From the NCBI GenBank assembly GCA_965224275.1, contig CBDCYR010000007.1, positions 88,708-152,707 of the forward strand: a DNA stretch of 64,000 bases. The letters run 5' to 3'. The first letter of the stretch is position 1, and the number at the start of each line of letters is the position of its first letter. The notes under the pieces are model-generated. The model was not told the DNA's origin. It did not search any database and was given only the letters and a program-made list of their open reading frames with translations. The position numbers and the translations under genes were made by a program. This document shows, in pieces, positions 35,513 through 44,981 of the stretch. The stretch is from CAUZWH01 sp965224275. GTDB lineage: Bacteria; Pseudomonadota; Alphaproteobacteria; SHVV01.

Positions 35513-36940
35513 CTAACTCTTGGCGCGTTCGTCACGTATCCGCTTTGCCTTAAATTCCGTTTTAGGGAACGTGTCCGGAGGTAGCACTTCGACGTCGAAA
35601 CGCACTTCGATGCGCGATTGAACCTCGCGTTTGACCTGATTGACGACGTTGTCGGGCCCGCCATGGTCGGCGTGTTCGACACGAATCTGCATCGTGTCGA
35701 TGCCGTCGTCGTTGGTCGCAAAGATCACCTCGTACTCATCGCCCACACCGTCAACCGCGCGGACACCTTCTTCGACAACCGAGGGGTAGAACTTGATGCC
35801 GCGCAGATTGATCAGATCGTCAGCCCGGCCCTGAAATCCGCCTAGCGCACGGACATGGGTTCGACCGCAGTCACAGCGCGCCCGATCGAACACGGTATAA
35901 TCTCCGACGACAAAGCGCAGTTGCGATGAACTCTCCGAGTTCATGTTTGTTACGACGGTCACACCACGCTCACCATCCGCAACGGGCTCCATGGTTTCTG
36001 GATCGACCAGCTCCCACGCTTGAATGTCCTCGAGAAGATGCGTGTGCATGGGTTTGCCCGGCAGGTGCGAAGCCTCACAGGAGTAACCGCCGCAGTGCGG
36101 CGATGCCTCCGTGCAGCCGTAGAACTCGACGAGCTCCGCATCCCACATATCCTCAAGCCGCTGGCGCGTGCTGGCGACACCGGCGGCCGGCTCACCGCCG
36201 GTGAACAGGCGTGTGACCGAGGTCTTTCGGGGGTCCTCGCCCATCTCTTGCATCACCCGACCAATCCGCAACAACTGCGATGGCAGCGTTGCCAATACCG
36301 TCGGACGATAGCGCAGGATGATGTTGCAGCGGAGTTCAGCGGTCAGACCGCCACCCGGGATGCAGGGCACTCCCATATGCGCGAGCGCGTGGAGGACTCC
36401 CCAGGCCCATACGTGAGGACCAAAGCCGACCACTAAAAATACGGTTTCGCCCGGACGCACGCCGAACGACCACATGGCCCGCGCATTGGCCCATTTCCAT
36501 TGATCGAGGTCGAACTTTGAATAACGAAACATGCGCGGGACGCCGGTCGTCCCCGAGGTCGGAAACAAGCTCCAGCCACGATCATTCCAGATCTCATCAC
36601 TGTGGGTCGTATACGTCCCCCACGGCGGATTGGCCAGGAGGTCTTCGGCCATTTCCAATTTGCCGATGGGCGGCCATTTGATGAGATCATCGACGCTGTT
36701 GACGTCGTCCGGCGTCAGCCCGAGGCGATCAAATCGGCGCTTATAGAAATCGCTGTTCTCATATAGGAACGGCGTCAACACCGCGAGCTTGGCATCTTGG
36801 ATTGCCCGCAACTCATCGCGTGACGCGCAATCCAGTGACGGCGACCAATACGCGTCCGAAGCGGGCGCGGCGAAATCGCGACGATAAGTTTCGAGTGTCT
36901 CGAGCCACTTATTGCGGGTTGCCGCTTGACGATCCGGCAT
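35513..36940 (-). CDS. Phenylacetate-CoA ligase-like adenylating enzyme
   Basis: 475 aa, PaaK branch of the AMP-binding superfamily. P-loop SLFPTSGTTGVPRMFRYS, VEFYGCTEASPHCGGYSCE and the C-terminal GRADDLINLRGIKFYPSVVE with the CDCGRTH zinc-like motif. It activates an aromatic or similar acid to the CoA thioester. Substrate is open; the neighbours (HpaB-type monooxygenase, cysteine hydrolase, solute-binding protein) point to an aromatic or heterocyclic acid. Last gene of a leftward group, 113 bases after the binding-protein gene, with a terminator between. Confidence 0.85.
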   Translation of the reverse strand: MPDRQAATRNKWLETLETYRRDFAAPASDAYWSPSLDCASRDELRAIQDAKLAVLTPFLYENSDFYKRRFDRLGLTPDDVNSVDDLIKWPPIGKLEMAEDLLANPPWGTYTTHSDEIWNDRGWSLFPTSGTTGVPRMFRYSKFDLDQWKWANARAMWSFGVRPGETVFLVVGFGPHVWAWGVLHALAHMGVPCIPGGGLTAELRCNIILRYRPTVLATLPSQLLRIGRVMQEMGEDPRKTSVTRLFTGGEPAAGVASTRQRLEDMWDAELVEFYGCTEASPHCGGYSCEASHLPGKPMHTHLLEDIQAWELVDPETMEPVADGERGVTVVTNMNSESSSQLRFVVGDYTVFDRARCDCGRTHVRALGGFQGRADDLINLRGIKFYPSVVEEGVRAVDGVGDEYEVIFATNDDGIDTMQIRVEHADHGGPDNVVNQVKREVQSRIEVRFDVEVLPPDTFPKTEFKAKRIRDERAKS

Positions 36941-37007
36941 CGCGATCTTTGTTCCCCTTCATTGTCCAGTATTGGCAGCCCATCTTGAAAACACCTCAGA
37001 AATACAA

Positions 37008-37037
37008 AGCGGGCCTCCCCGGAAAGGAAGACCCGCT
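37008..37037 (-). terminator. Terminator after the solute-binding protein gene
   Basis: Minus-strand hairpin AGCGGG(T)CTTCC / GGGGAG(G)CCCGCT with a five-base loop and a T-rich tail (TTGTATTTC), 16 bases after the stop. It probably sets the binding-protein level apart from the ligase downstream, as common in ABC operons. Confidence 0.7.
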
Positions 37038-37053
37038 CGAAGGCTTCAGACAG

Positions 37054-38223
37054 CTACCACTTCATTTTGCAGTCTTGGTAGTAGGCGTCCTTGTGGTCTG
37101 TGAATACCGCACCGCGGTTGACGATCATCGGCTTACCATCAGTTCCAGCAACCACTTCACGTTTGTAGAAATTCTGAATCGGAATGTGGTTGGTGTTGTA
37201 CTTGAACGGTCCGCGGACCGATTTGAAATTGGCGGCTCGCAACGCATTGCGGATGCCGTCACGGTCGCTCAAATCACCTTTGACCGCACGAATCGCACTA
37301 TCGATCAGGAAAATCGCGTCGTACGACTGCGCCGAATACATTTCGGCGTTGTAGCCAAATTTCTTGTGGAAGTCCGTGACGAAGCGCTTGTTTTGTTGGT
37401 TATCAAGATCGGGACTCCAGAACGACGTGTGGAAGTTTCCGATCGCCAAGTCTCCAAGCGCGGGAATGGTCAACCAGTCGACACTGAACACCGAGTAAAG
37501 CCCAATCTTGCCCTGCAGTCCCGCTGCGGCCCACTGCTTAGCGAACGCGATTCCCATCCCGCCCGGCAAGAAATAGAACACTGCCTTCGGCTTAGCGGCG
37601 CGGATTTTAGCGATTTCAACCGCATAGTCGTTGTGCCCCAACGGAACCAAGGTTTGTCCAACCGTCGTTCCTTTGTAGTAGCGCTTGAAGCCGGAGATCA
37701 TATCCTTGCCGGCCTGATAGTTGGGCGCCATCATGTAGACGCCGTCCACACCCTCATCCTGCAACAACTTGCCCATCGCCTCCGGCGTCTGGTCGTTGTT
37801 CCACGACGTCGAAAAGATGTTGTCGGCACACTGCTTGCCTGCCATGCCCGACCATCCCGCATTGGTGGTGATGCCGAACACCTTGCCGCGTCTGATCTCG
37901 GTCTGCGCTGCCGCCAGCACATTCGAGAACGTGATACCGGTGATGAAATCAACCTTGTCTTGAAGGATCAACTTCTTGGCCATCTGTTTGCCAACGTCGG
38001 GCTTGAGCTGATCGTCGACGTAAATCATTTCGACGTCGAGCCCGCCGACCTTGCCACCGAGATGTTCGAGCGCAAGTTCAACACCCGCCTTCTGAACCTT
38101 GCCAAAAATCGCCAGCCGCCCGGAGAACGTATTGATATGGCCGATTTTGACCGTTTGGGCCGAGGCCGATGCTATCACCAACACCACCGCGACGACCGCA
38201 CTGAGGAGTACTCTTAAGGTCAT
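37054..38223 (-). CDS. ABC transporter substrate-binding protein (Peripla_BP_6, branched-chain/aromatic type)
   Basis: 389 aa. Signal peptide LLSAVVAVVLVIASASAQ, then IGHINTFSGRLAIFGKVQKAGVELALE, typical of the LivJ-like family that also serves aromatic acids and amides. The periplasmic protein has no permease or ATPase gene in the window. It sits between the cysteine hydrolase and the CoA ligase, so it likely delivers the substrate of this pathway. AGGGAGG is present upstream. Confidence 0.9.
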   Translation of the reverse strand: MTLRVLLSAVVAVVLVIASASAQTVKIGHINTFSGRLAIFGKVQKAGVELALEHLGGKVGGLDVEMIYVDDQLKPDVGKQMAKKLILQDKVDFITGITFSNVLAAAQTEIRRGKVFGITTNAGWSGMAGKQCADNIFSTSWNNDQTPEAMGKLLQDEGVDGVYMMAPNYQAGKDMISGFKRYYKGTTVGQTLVPLGHNDYAVEIAKIRAAKPKAVFYFLPGGMGIAFAKQWAAAGLQGKIGLYSVFSVDWLTIPALGDLAIGNFHTSFWSPDLDNQQNKRFVTDFHKKFGYNAEMYSAQSYDAIFLIDSAIRAVKGDLSDRDGIRNALRAANFKSVRGPFKYNTNHIPIQNFYKREVVAGTDGKPMIVNRGAVFTDHKDAYYQDCKMKW

Positions 38224-38640
38224 GATACTAACCTCCCTATCTGACTCGCCGAATTAGTCGGCTCTGGTTGCAGTTTATCGGCATTGTCCGCCCGACGGCT
38301 AGAGGTCGGATAGAAAACGATTACGCCGCCGCGTGATCTGTCCTCGAGGCATCCGTGGCATCGCCGCTGCGTTCACCTCCGCGCCGTTGCCCGGCAGCGC
38401 GCCAGATGTCGATCACGGCCTTGGAGGCGGGAACATCGCCAAATAGGTTTTTTACGTTGCGCAGCGATGCGTCATGTAAATCGGGCGCATAGGAACCGAC
38501 GCAGTCCTCTGGCATTACAGTGTAATAACCGTTGAAATAGCCGTCACGCAGCGTTGATTCGACACATACATTGGTGGCAACACCGGTCAAAATCAGTGTC
38601 TGAATCCCGTTGAACCGCAGAACACCATCGAGTTCGGTGC

Positions 38641-40034
38641 GGTTGTGTCTCGAAAGTGGTGGAAATTGGTTTTGGCGCCTCTCCGAGCGGGTTGAGTTTT
38701 GCGGCGGTCAGGCCGCGCGGTCAAGGGTTTCGTCGGCGATTAGCTGATCGAGGGTTTCCCATCCATCGACTTTGCGCATCTGGATTTGGCCGCAAGCGAG
38801 GAGCGCCCAGAGGAGCATCGGCACTGTTTCGGGACACGGCAGCACGGTCTGTGTTTTGATCCGGCGCTTGAACTCCTCGTTGAGACGCTCAATGGCGTTG
38901 GTCGTTCGGGCTGATTTCCATTGGCTCTTGGACAGGCGCGTGAAGGTAAAGAGCTTGTCGCCCGCTTCTGCGAGGCTGTCCGCGACGGCCCTGCATTTCA
39001 GCCGCCACTTGCGGACAAACGCCTTGCGGCGGGTTTCCACCTCGGAGGCAGTGTCGGCATAGATCATATCGCGGTAATCTTCGCTCAGCTCGTCATGCAT
39101 GTGTTTGGGAGCATGACCCAGAAGGTTGCGGTGCTTGTGCACGGTGCAGCGTTGAACGGGAAGGTCATCGCCCCAAAGCGCCGACAGAGCCGCCTCCAGT
39201 CCCGGCGCGCCATCGACGATGACAAACCCGGGCCGTTTCAGTCCACGCGCATCAAGGTCGTCGAGGAACTGGCGCCACGCCGCCTGGCTTTCTCCGCCCA
39301 TATTCCCGATCGAAAGCAAGACCTTCTGGCCATCCCGGCGCACCCCTATAGCCGCGAGAACCGAGATGTTGGTGGCCTTGCGATCCAGTCGGGTCTTGAT
39401 CACAGTGCCGTCAAGGATCAGCCGAACGATATCCTCATCCGCGAGGCCACGGCTGCACCAGGCGTCCCAATCGACCTTCACCTTGCGCCACGCCCGGCTC
39501 ACAACGTCCTTGCTCACAGCACCCCCGAAGAGCCCGAACAGCGCGCGTTTCACCCGCCGCGTGTTGGTTCCGGACAGATACACCGAAGCGATCAGCGCCT
39601 CGGCCTTTCTGGTCAGCCGCTGGTAGCGCGGCAGCGCCCGCGAACGCCATTCCGACGCCCGACCGTCTTCCTCAACGATCCGTGCACGCGGCACGCTCAC
39701 CCTCTCGGTCCCGAATGTCCCCGTCAGTTGCCGCTCCCGGTGCCCGTTCCGATACCCTTGCCGAAGCGCGTCCTCTCGACCGTATCGGCAGCGCCCGAGA
39801 AACTGCGCAAGTTCCTCCTCAAAAACGGCCTCGATCGTGGATCTGATGTTCTCCCGCAGCCGGTCCTCGAGCGGATCATAGCCGGCGTCATTGGCCAGTA
39901 GCGAAAGCGCAGAAGTCTCGGTAGTGTTCTTCATGGCGTGATCTCCTTGGCGGTGCTAGCCGCCGGTTGGGTGGTTGTCTTGTCACCCGGAGATTACGCC
40001 ATCCTCAAATTTCCACCACTTTCGAGACACAGCC
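38641..40034 (-). mobile_element. IS256-family insertion sequence, copy 1
   Basis: 1394 bp. Terminal inverted repeats begin GGTTGTGTCTCGAAAGTGG on the left and GGCTGTGTCTCGAAAGTGG on the right (as complement). Perfect 8-bp target duplication TTCGGTGC (38633-38640 and 40035-40042), as expected for IS256. Confidence 0.95.
38708..39934 (-). CDS. IS256-family (Mutator) transposase, copy 1
   Basis: 408 aa. DDE: Asp in LILDGTVIKT, Asp in VIVDGAPGLEAAL, Glu in TNAIERLNEEFKRR; the conserved VQRCTVHKHRN motif lies between. Differs from copy 2 by Cys/Ser in LLACGQ and Glu/Lys in IADETL. Confidence 0.95.
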   Translation of the reverse strand: MKNTTETSALSLLANDAGYDPLEDRLRENIRSTIEAVFEEELAQFLGRCRYGREDALRQGYRNGHRERQLTGTFGTERVSVPRARIVEEDGRASEWRSRALPRYQRLTRKAEALIASVYLSGTNTRRVKRALFGLFGGAVSKDVVSRAWRKVKVDWDAWCSRGLADEDIVRLILDGTVIKTRLDRKATNISVLAAIGVRRDGQKVLLSIGNMGGESQAAWRQFLDDLDARGLKRPGFVIVDGAPGLEAALSALWGDDLPVQRCTVHKHRNLLGHAPKHMHDELSEDYRDMIYADTASEVETRRKAFVRKWRLKCRAVADSLAEAGDKLFTFTRLSKSQWKSARTTNAIERLNEEFKRRIKTQTVLPCPETVPMLLWALLACGQIQMRKVDGWETLDQLIADETLDRAA

Positions 40035-40517
40035 TTCGGTGCCATAGAATGCGCTGTAGGTATGTTTCTCAACCACCAGTTCATCGGCCAGCGGTTCAAC
40101 ATCAAAGAAATCCCACCCCCAGGTTCCACCTTCACAACAAACCAGATCGACACCCATTTCATCGAGCTTAGCGAGCGCCTGACCCGATAGGTATTTGCGC
40201 TCGTAGTTGGCCTTGATCCAAACCACCATCGCGCCTGCCGAACGACCGGCAGCGACGAGCGTCATGATCTTTTTGGCGAGGGGTGCATTGCCACTCATAT
40301 CTGGCTGGCGAACTTTGTCGATATAGCCGCCTTTGGCGCAGAAATCGTTCTGCATATCGACCACCAGGATCGCCGTGTGACGAGGTTCGATACGATCTGC
40401 GAGATCTGTCAGCGGTTGCGACATCAGACGTCCTTTCAAACTCTACGCATTTCCCAAATCGCGAACGATTATCTCGAACCGGCGGCATCGAAATACGAAC
40501 TTCTCGCGAGCGCCTCG

Positions 40518-42029
40518 CTAACCCATTAGCTCTCGCTTGCGTTCTTCCAGCTCTTGCGCGGTCGGCACGTCGTAGCCGTCGAGCAAGCCGTCGACCACAG
40601 CATCGAAGTCGTCCCATGGCGCCTCGCGATAATTGTGGCTGCGGATTATGAACGATGCGCCCGCATAAAACTTTTCGTATTGCTGGTGACGACCGGCAAA
40701 TTCGGAACCGACCATGTCCCATGCGAGCTTGAACAGTTTAACCCGTTCAAGTGCCCCGAGCTGCGGCGTCTGCCAGAATTGTTCGAACTGCTCGCGAAGC
40801 TGCGGTTCGAGCATCACATCAACCGAGGCCGGCATCTGGAAAACACCGCCACCGCAGAGTTCGCGCAGGGTATCGATGAGCTTCGAGTAATTCTGCGTGC
40901 AGAAGTTAAGCGCCGCGTACATGTAGCGGCGGTTAAAGCAGACATAACCCTCCTCGCCGCCTGGCCAATTTTCAAAGTCGTGCAACTGACCCGCGATCAT
41001 ACCAGCGAGGCACGCTTCTTGAGCCGCCATGTCGCCGAGTAGTTCGCGCACCGCCGGGACCTGATTGGCGCCCGTCGCCTGAGTAATGCGGCTGCACAGC
41101 CCGACCAGCAACCGCAACTTCGACAGGTAGCGCACGTTCGATTGATGATTGCCGTAGCAGTGACTGGGGGTCTGGATGTAGATCCCACGGGCCAGTATCG
41201 GATCGTCGAGCACGAAGACCTTCTCCCACGGCACTTTGACGTTATCGCACATCACCATCGAGTCGGTTTCGTCATAACGATAGGTGAGCGGTGCATCGAA
41301 CTCGTTGGCGGCGTTTTTTTCGATCGGCTGACGCGACCACAGTGACACGCCCGGCTCGTTGACTCGGATCGCGCAGGTGATCGCTTCCTTGTTTTGAGTC
41401 GGTGCCAACGGTATCAAATTTCCGATCCAGATCTCGTCGCAGAAGACGCCACTGGTGGCGAGCATCTTCATGCCCGAGATCACCACCCCGTCATCTCTCT
41501 CATCGACGATCCGCAATGTTGGAACCGGCAGGTTCAAGCGCTGATAGTAGTCGGGGTCCCGTGCGGCTTGGGGTGGCAGCACCGCATAGGTCGCGTAAAC
41601 GTCGTTTGCGCGCATGTGCTGGTAGTAATTGAGTAAATTTTGGCGAAAGCCGCGGTCGTTGGTATCGCCTTCGTCGAGCACCTCCGCCTTCATCGCCATC
41701 CCAGCTACGAAACTGGAGACGTGGTCATACGAGCGCCCGATCATCCCATAGGTCATGTCGGCGATCTTTAGATGGGCATCGGAGCGCTTCTGAAGATCGG
41801 CCTGCGCGGTCGCCCGCAAGTAGTAGGTCGAATACCAGTCGTCGCCCTCTTTGTAAGCCATGACGTCGCGATGGGCTGGATCCGCCTTCATGTCGAACAA
41901 GGCAGCCATCGTGTGCGCCGCATTCTTGAAGGCTGGATGGGTACTAACGTCGTCGACTTTTTCACGGCCGATGTACACTGTGCGACCGTCGCGAATCGCT
42001 TCCAAATGCTCCTTGCCGGTCTTCAGCAT
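40518..42029 (-). CDS. 4-hydroxyphenylacetate 3-monooxygenase-type oxygenase (HpaB family)
   Basis: 503 aa, full length. HpaB family FADH2-dependent aromatic hydroxylase: N-terminal LKTGKEHLEAIRDGRTVYI, the flavin region with VVISGMKMLATSGVFCDEIW, and RELCGGGVFQMPAS near the C-terminus. It needs a flavin reductase (HpaC), which is not in the window. Relatives hydroxylate phenols or act on pyrrole and pyridine acids. First gene of the leftward group hydroxylase - hydrolase - binding protein - CoA ligase, diverging from MmgE/PrpD with a 98-base promoter region. Confidence 0.9.
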   Translation of the reverse strand: MLKTGKEHLEAIRDGRTVYIGREKVDDVSTHPAFKNAAHTMAALFDMKADPAHRDVMAYKEGDDWYSTYYLRATAQADLQKRSDAHLKIADMTYGMIGRSYDHVSSFVAGMAMKAEVLDEGDTNDRGFRQNLLNYYQHMRANDVYATYAVLPPQAARDPDYYQRLNLPVPTLRIVDERDDGVVISGMKMLATSGVFCDEIWIGNLIPLAPTQNKEAITCAIRVNEPGVSLWSRQPIEKNAANEFDAPLTYRYDETDSMVMCDNVKVPWEKVFVLDDPILARGIYIQTPSHCYGNHQSNVRYLSKLRLLVGLCSRITQATGANQVPAVRELLGDMAAQEACLAGMIAGQLHDFENWPGGEEGYVCFNRRYMYAALNFCTQNYSKLIDTLRELCGGGVFQMPASVDVMLEPQLREQFEQFWQTPQLGALERVKLFKLAWDMVGSEFAGRHQQYEKFYAGASFIIRSHNYREAPWDDFDAVVDGLLDGYDVPTAQELEERKRELMG

Positions 42030-42127
42030 GCACTCACTCCTAGATTCGACCGCCCATCGTGTTCACAAGCGAGTTCGAGCGTACGTGTTGACGCCAAACC
42101 CAACAAGCGGCAGGTGACGAAAACACG

Positions 42128-43324
42128 ATGGCCGATAGGGATGCCATCGCGGCTCTGTGCGACCACGTCGCGGGCAGCCGCTGGGAAGATCTGCCTGCGC
42201 CGGCAATCGCAGCGACCAAAACATTTGTTTTGGACTCGCTCGGGGTCGCGGTCGCTGGAAGCGCCGGACCTCGAGCAGCGGCATTGGCCGGCATCCAATC
42301 CACTTGGGGAAGTGGCGACGAGGCGAGTGTTATTGTCCACGCTCAACGCCTACCGGCGCCCGCCGCCGCTCTATGTAATTCCTACCAGCTCCACAATGCC
42401 GAATTCGATTGCCTGCACGAAGCTGCGGTGGTCCACCCGATGGCCTGTGTCCTCCCTGCCGCGCTCGCACACGCCCAGCGTAGCGGCGGCGTCACTGGGC
42501 GCGATTTCGCCGTTGCAATCGCGCTCGGAGTCGATGTCGCCTGCCACATTGGGATCGGTGCTCAGGCAGGTTTTAGATTTTTTCGACCCGCCAACGCCGG
42601 CGCGTTCGGAGCGACCGCGGCCGTAGGCCGACTCATGGGCCTCGATTCGACTGCGCTGCAACATGCAATGGGCATTACCCTCGGCCAACTGAGCGGCACG
42701 ATGCAGGCGCATCTGGAGGGTTCGTCGCTGCTGGCCATGCAAATCGGATTCAACGCGCGCAACGCCATCGTCTCGTGCGACATGGCCGCGCATGGTTTCA
42801 CCGGGCCGCGCGCGGTCCTCGATGGCCCCTATGGCTACTTCCCACTGTTCGAAACAGCATCGGATTCGACTGCGACGACCGCGGACGTAGGTCGAATCTG
42901 GCGCATCAGCGAAGTGTCACACAAACCGTTCCCAAGCGGGCGCGCCACCCATGGCATTGTCGATGGCGTGCTGCGCCTACGCGATCAACATGGCTTCGAC
43001 ACAGCCGACATTGACAAGGTTGTCGCCTCGGTGCCGCCCTTGATCGCGCAACTGGTCGGACGTCCGCTCACGACCAATATGAGCGTCAACTATGCCCGTC
43101 TTTGCGCGCGTTTCGTCACCGCCCGCGCTTTGCTATCAGGCACCGTTGGGTTGGCCGATTTCGCGCCGGACGCTCTGCACGATCGAACCAGCCTCGATCT
43201 TGCCGACAAGATCGATATCGGCATCGACGCCAACCCAGGCACCAACGCCCTCACCCCGATTACCGTCGAAATCACTCTTGATAGTGGTTCGTCCCACTCG
43301 GTCACGGTCCAGGACGTATATGGC
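42128..43324 (+). pseudogene. MmgE/PrpD-family protein, 3' end lost at IS256 copy 2
   Basis: 399 genuine codons, then IS sequence. N-terminal DSLGVAVAGSAGPRAAAL, the LHNAEFDCLHEAAVVHPMA segment and SHKPFPSGRATHGIVDG match the 2-methylcitrate dehydratase/aconitate decarboxylase fold. The family is usually about 450 aa, so the C-terminal 50 or so residues are missing. The sequence to the right of the IS is unrelated, so this is a truncation and not a simple insertion. The chimeric ORF runs 72 codons into the element. Confidence 0.87.
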
Positions 43325-44719
43325 GGTTGTGTCTCGAAAGTGGTGGAAATTGGTTTTGGCGCCTCTCCGAGCGGGTTGAGTTTTGCGGCGGTCAGGCCGC
43401 GCGGTCAAGGGTTTTGTCGGCGATTAGCTGATCGAGGGTTTCCCATCCATCGACTTTGCGCATCTGGATTTGGCCGGAAGCGAGGAGCGCCCAGAGGAGC
43501 ATCGGCACTGTTTCGGGACACGGCAGCACGGTCTGTGTTTTGATCCGGCGCTTGAACTCCTCGTTGAGACGCTCAATGGCGTTGGTCGTTCGGGCTGATT
43601 TCCATTGGCTCTTGGACAGGCGCGTGAAGGTAAAGAGCTTGTCGCCCGCTTCTGCGAGGCTGTCCGCGACGGCCCTGCATTTCAGCCGCCACTTGCGGAC
43701 AAACGCCTTGCGGCGGGTTTCCACCTCGGAGGCAGTGTCGGCATAGATCATATCGCGGTAATCTTCGCTCAGCTCGTCATGCATGTGTTTGGGAGCATGA
43801 CCCAGAAGGTTGCGGTGCTTGTGCACGGTGCAGCGTTGAACGGGAAGGTCATCGCCCCAAAGCGCCGACAGAGCCGCCTCCAGTCCCGGCGCGCCATCGA
43901 CGATGACAAACCCGGGCCGTTTCAGTCCACGCGCATCAAGGTCGTCGAGGAACTGGCGCCACGCCGCCTGGCTTTCTCCGCCCATATTCCCGATCGAAAG
44001 CAAGACCTTCTGGCCATCCCGGCGCACCCCTATAGCCGCGAGAACCGAGATGTTGGTGGCCTTGCGATCCAGTCGGGTCTTGATCACAGTGCCGTCAAGG
44101 ATCAGCCGAACGATATCCTCATCCGCGAGGCCACGGCTGCACCAGGCGTCCCAATCGACCTTCACCTTGCGCCACGCCCGGCTCACAACGTCCTTGCTCA
44201 CAGCACCCCCGAAGAGCCCGAACAGCGCGCGTTTCACCCGCCGCGTGTTGGTTCCGGACAGATACACCGAAGCGATCAGCGCCTCGGCCTTTCTGGTCAG
44301 CCGCTGGTAGCGCGGCAGCGCCCGCGAACGCCATTCCGACGCCCGACCGTCTTCCTCAACGATCCGTGCACGCGGCACGCTCACCCTCTCGGTCCCGAAT
44401 GTCCCCGTCAGTTGCCGCTCCCGGTGCCCGTTCCGATACCCTTGCCGAAGCGCGTCCTCTCGACCGTATCGGCAGCGCCCGAGAAACTGCGCAAGTTCCT
44501 CCTCAAAAACGGCCTCGATCGTGGATCTGATGTTCTCCCGCAGCCGGTCCTCGAGCGGATCATAGCCGGCGTCATTGGCCAGTAGCGAAAGCGCGGAAGT
44601 CTCGGTAGTGTTCTTCATGGCGTGATCTCCTTGGCGGTGGCTAGCCGCCGGTTGGGTGGTTGTCTTGTCACCCGGAGATTACGCCATCCTCAAATTTCCA
44701 CCACTTTCGAGACACAGCC
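43325..44719 (-). mobile_element. IS256-family insertion sequence, copy 2
   Basis: 1395 bp, one base longer than copy 1 (extra G near 44639). Same terminal repeats. No target duplication: left flank TATATGGC, right flank CTGGCTGA. It marks the junction between the metabolic region and the plasmid-like island. Confidence 0.93.
43392..44618 (-). CDS. IS256-family (Mutator) transposase, copy 2
   Basis: 408 aa, intact DDE motifs. Two residues differ from copy 1 (LLASGQ and IADKTL). It is probably active. Confidence 0.95.
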   Translation of the reverse strand: MKNTTETSALSLLANDAGYDPLEDRLRENIRSTIEAVFEEELAQFLGRCRYGREDALRQGYRNGHRERQLTGTFGTERVSVPRARIVEEDGRASEWRSRALPRYQRLTRKAEALIASVYLSGTNTRRVKRALFGLFGGAVSKDVVSRAWRKVKVDWDAWCSRGLADEDIVRLILDGTVIKTRLDRKATNISVLAAIGVRRDGQKVLLSIGNMGGESQAAWRQFLDDLDARGLKRPGFVIVDGAPGLEAALSALWGDDLPVQRCTVHKHRNLLGHAPKHMHDELSEDYRDMIYADTASEVETRRKAFVRKWRLKCRAVADSLAEAGDKLFTFTRLSKSQWKSARTTNAIERLNEEFKRRIKTQTVLPCPETVPMLLWALLASGQIQMRKVDGWETLDQLIADKTLDRAA

Positions 44720-44767
44720 CTGGCTGATATTGGCGGAGAATTGCTGACACCAACCAGGGGTCTCCCA

Positions 44768-44977
44768 ATGACTGACAGACTGTTACGCCGCCCTGAAGTC
44801 GAGGAGCGCATTCGCCTCTCGTCCAGCCGAATCTATGCGTTGATGAAGATGGGTCGCTTCCCGCGCCCGATCCGGATTGCCAACCAGGCCGTCGCTTGGC
44901 GAGAGTCGGAAATCGAGGAATGGATCGCGACGCGGCCGCTCGCCGGCCCCGAACCAGACTTGTCGCCGGCGATATAG
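44768..44977 (+). CDS. AlpA-family excision/transcription regulator
   Basis: 69 aa. Winged helix-turn-helix of the AlpA/phage-regulator type: LLRRPEVEERIRLSSSRIYALM, KMGRFPRPIRIANQAVAWRE, then EIEEWIATRPL. Such proteins act as recombination directionality factors or activators in integrative elements. ATG 44768 with AGGGG upstream. It begins 48 bases inside the island, the first gene after IS256 copy 2. No integrase is visible. Confidence 0.88.
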   Translation: MTDRLLRRPEVEERIRLSSSRIYALMKMGRFPRPIRIANQAVAWRESEIEEWIATRPLAGPEPDLSPAI

Positions 44978-44981
44978 TGCG

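Larger units (their letters stand above)
38321..40424 (-). pseudogene. Isochorismatase-family cysteine hydrolase, split by IS256-type element
   Basis: Deleting the IS and one TTCGGTGC copy rejoins the frame exactly (HTYSAFYGTE then LDGVLRFNG). Catalytic Asp in ILVVDMQNDFC, Lys in VVWIKANY, Cys in LTGVATNVCVESTLRDGY. The intact protein would be about 235 aa and hydrolyse a small amide, ureide or enol ether. The N-terminus with CAKGGYIDK is RutB/biuret-hydrolase-like, but substrate is unknown. ATG 40424 with AAGGAC upstream. Part of the HpaB-to-ligase group. Confidence 0.9.

Noticed and set aside
36802..38217. 471-codon plus-strand ORF
   Set aside because: Shadow of the solute-binding protein, which has a signal peptide and full family similarity.
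38921..39901. 326-codon plus-strand ORF, repeated at 43605-44585
   Set aside because: Antisense of the IS256 transposase with no domain signals.
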